From Streptomyces venezuelae (lineage in GTDB: Bacteria; Actinomycetota; Actinomycetes; Streptomycetales; Streptomycetaceae), in assembly GCF_008642335.1 (NCBI RefSeq), contig NZ_CP029191.1, positions 2,232,001-2,296,000 on the forward strand: a stretch of DNA of 64,000 nt. The letters run 5' to 3'. The notes beneath the pieces are model-generated. The model ran no database searches, was not told where the DNA came from, and worked only from the letters and a program-made list of their open reading frames with translations. Shown in pieces: positions 62,329-64,000 of the stretch. Position 1 is the stretch's first letter. Every line of letters begins with the position of its first letter. The translations under genes were made by a program, and so were the position numbers.

Positions 62329-62973
62329 ATGACCTCCGACGCCGCTTCAACCCCCGCCCCCACCTCCGTCCTCGACCTCGCCCCCGTCCTCCCCGTGGTC
62401 GTCGTCTCGGACCTCGACGACGCCGTGCCGATGGCGCGCGCCCTCGTCGCGGGCGGGCTGCCCGCGATCGAGGTGACCCTGCGGACGCCCGTCGCGCTCG
62501 ACGCGATCTCCGCCATCGCCGCGGAGGTCCCGGACGCGGTGGTGGGCGCAGGCACCGTCATCACCGCGCGGAACGTCGCCGAGTCCGTGGAGGCGGGCGC
62601 CCGGTTCCTCGTCAGCCCGGGCTGGACGGACACGCTGCTGGACGCGATGCAGGGTTCCGGCGTGCCGTTCCTGCCGGGCGTCTCGACGACCTCGGAGGTC
62701 GTGGCGCTGCTGGAACGCGGCGTGCGGGAGATGAAGTTCTTCCCGGCGGAGGCAGCCGGCGGCACCGCCTACCTGAAGTCGCTCGGCGCCCCGCTGCCGC
62801 AGGCCCGGTTCTGCCCGACGGGCGGCATCACCCCGGCCTCCGCGCCCTCGTACCTCGCGCTGAGGAACGTCGGCTGCGTGGGCGGCAGTTGGATGCTGCC
62901 CGCCGACGCGGTCGCCGCGAAGGACTGGGACCGCGTGGAGTCCCTGGCCCGCGAGGCGGCGAACCTGCGCTAG
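62329..62973 (+). CDS. eda: KHG/KDPG aldolase
   Basis: 214-residue class I aldolase that splits 2-keto-3-deoxy-6-phosphogluconate (or 4-hydroxy-2-oxoglutarate). Seen: VLPVVVVSDLDDAVPMARAL, Glu in GGLPAIEVTLRTP, VGAGTVITA, FLVSPGWT, and the Schiff-base Lys in EMKFFPAEAAGG followed by FCPTGGI. ATG 62329 is preferred to GTG 62314; TAGGTG upstream could be a -10. A dyad upstream points to sugar-acid control. Confidence 0.94.
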   Translation: MTSDAASTPAPTSVLDLAPVLPVVVVSDLDDAVPMARALVAGGLPAIEVTLRTPVALDAISAIAAEVPDAVVGAGTVITARNVAESVEAGARFLVSPGWTDTLLDAMQGSGVPFLPGVSTTSEVVALLERGVREMKFFPAEAAGGTAYLKSLGAPLPQARFCPTGGITPASAPSYLALRNVGCVGGSWMLPADAVAAKDWDRVESLAREAANLR

Positions 62974-62974
62974 C

Positions 62975-62992
62975 GCGGCGGTCCCGCGCCGC
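62975..62992. terminator. Small GC hairpin between convergent genes
   Basis: GCGGCG (62975-62980) and CGCCGC (62987-62992) around a 6-nt loop. Weak but well placed after the aldolase stop. Confidence 0.4.
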
Positions 62993-63000
62993 CCCGGCGC

Positions 63001-63038
63001 GTCAGCGCAGGTGCGACGCGTCAGCGCAGGTGCGACGT
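63001..63038. repeat. 19-bp tandem duplication over a stop codon
   Basis: GTCAGCGCAGGTGCGACGC (63001) and GTCAGCGCAGGTGCGACGT (63020) lie head to tail with one change; the second contains the stop and the last codons (SHLR) of the phosphatase gene. Confidence 0.9.
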
Positions 63039-64000
63039 GTCGTTGAGGAGGCGCAGCGACGCGTTGCCGTCGGCGTAGTACGCCACGGCCGACACCGACG
63101 CCGCCGAGAGCTCCATGCGGAACAGGGACTCCGGCGGGGCGCCGAGGGCGAGCCGTACCAGCGTCTTGATGGGCGTGACGTGCGTGACGAGCAGGACGGT
63201 GCGGCCCGCGTAGGCGCGGGTCAGACGGTCGCGTGCGGCCGACACGCGGCGGGTGACCTCGGCGAACGACTCGCCGCCCGGCGGCGCCGCGTCCGGCGAT
63301 GCCAGCCAGGCGTTCAGCTCCTCCGGGTGACGCTCGCGCGCCTCCCCGAACGTCAGCCCTTCCCACGCCCCGAAGTCCGTCTCGCGCAGGCCGTCTTCGA
63401 GGTGTACGTCGAGTCCGAGGCGGGCGGCGACGGTGTGCGCGGTCTCCTGGCAGCGCTTGAGCGGCGAGGAGACGATCGCCTGGACCGTGCCGCGCGCGGC
63501 GAGCGCGGCGGCGACGCGTTCGGCCTGCTCACGCCCCACGGCCGAGAGGACGGGGTCGGAACCCCCGCTCCCGGAGAACCGCTTCTCGGGCGTCAACGCG
63601 GTCTCCCCGTGCCGCAACAGCACGAAGGTCGCGGGCGCACCGAGATCGGCGGGCGCTGCCCACCCGACCCGCGGAGCCCGCGTGGCGCTGCCCGGCCGAC
63701 CGGCGGGGCTCGCATGGCCGCTTGCGGCGCTGCTGGCAGCCCGGGTGTCAGCAGGGCTGCTGGCGGCGCTGCTGGCGGCCCGGGTGTCGGCGCTCGCCGA
63801 CATGGCGCCGCGTGGAGCGGCGGCGTCAGCGGCCGAGGCCGTGCCGGCCGGAGAGACGGCGTCGGCCGAAGCAGCCGCGTCCCGCGCAGCCCCCGCGGCG
63901 GGAGCAGGCTTGCGGGCGGAAGAGTCCACGCCAGTGGCTACGTCGTCGCTGCCCACGGCGCCGCCGTCACCCGCGGTCCCGTCGGCCCGTCCCGCCATCG
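63021..64000 (-). CDS. Bifunctional RNase H/acid phosphatase, phosphatase half (5' end outside)
   Basis: About 326 residues to the right edge, and the frame is open there. The C-terminal 215 residues are a histidine phosphatase: FVLLRHGETALTPEKRFSGS (catalytic RHG), SSPLKRCQETA, ETDFGAWEGLTFGE, PGGESF and LLVTHVTPIK. Before it is a 100-residue Ala/Ser/Gly linker. In Streptomyces this arrangement belongs to a protein with RNase H at the N-terminus, expected just outside the window. The in-frame ATG at 63998 in the linker is not trusted as a start. Confidence 0.85.
   Translation of the reverse strand, partial: MAGRADGTAGDGGAVGSDDVATGVDSSARKPAPAAGAARDAAASADAVSPAGTASAADAAAPRGAMSASADTRAASSAASSPADTRAASSAASGHASPAGRPGSATRAPRVGWAAPADLGAPATFVLLRHGETALTPEKRFSGSGGSDPVLSAVGREQAERVAAALAARGTVQAIVSSPLKRCQETAHTVAARLGLDVHLEDGLRETDFGAWEGLTFGEARERHPEELNAWLASPDAAPPGGESFAEVTRRVSAARDRLTRAYAGRTVLLVTHVTPIKTLVRLALGAPPESLFRMELSAASVSAVAYYADGNASLRLLNDTSHLR

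Overview
The window is chromosomal DNA from a Streptomyces or a very close actinomycete. It has very high GC, GC-rich third codon positions, several leaderless-looking promoters (a TAnnnT -10 box 5-8 nt before the start codon), Tat and Sec exported proteins, and an actinobacterial RNase P RNA gene. No tRNA, rRNA or CRISPR array was seen.

Left third (1-21,600), core-type genes. The efeOBU iron uptake operon enters from the left edge. It is followed by small exported proteins, a lipoprotein, a primase-polymerase domain protein, a glycerophosphodiester phosphodiesterase, a TetR regulator with a nested palindromic operator, and a dimethylargininase (ddaH) gene behind a striking structured leader. 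Next come a GH101/GH129-like hydrolase, an Rsm22-type methyltransferase, a serine hydrolase coupled to a Bcr/CflA exporter, a PhoD phosphatase, an SDR, and DoxX, methyltransferase, APH and YqeB family genes.

Middle (21,624-34,040), a compact biosynthetic locus. An exporter, a one-module type I PKS (KS-AT-ACP) and a 2,470-residue aminotransferase / luciferase-like monooxygenase / C-A-PCP-C protein form an operon joined by two ATGA overlaps. A very small LuxR-type regulator is transcribed divergently. After it come a DEAD-box helicase, rnpB, an EamA transporter whose 3' end runs into rnpB, and an AraC regulator.

Right third (38,015-58,022), a complete 20,008-bp Tn7-like transposon. It begins and ends with the inverted repeat TGTCGGGCGG, is flanked by the 5-bp duplication GGCCT, carries arrays of a CACTGAAATCTTTCGTG-like motif at both ends, and splits a merR-family gene after codon 8. 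It encodes TnsA, TnsB, TnsC, three different TniQ/TnsD-family proteins and an Xre regulator facing an overlapping-palindrome operator. Its cargo looks like a defence island: a three-gene SMC-like ATPase system whose nuclease gene is cut by an in-frame amber codon; an AIPR-family gene overlapping a Ser/Thr kinase gene; a SAVMC3_10250-like gene; and degraded IS5-like and IS701-like transposases. Part of the cargo appears less GC-rich than the host genes by eye.

The right flank returns to core genes: the 3' part of merR, a coupled membrane protein, an RNB-domain ribonuclease, YaaA, a KDPG aldolase behind a dyad operator, and the phosphatase half of a bifunctional RNase H/acid phosphatase running off the right edge. 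All family assignments come from reading motifs and remembered family features; no database search was run.
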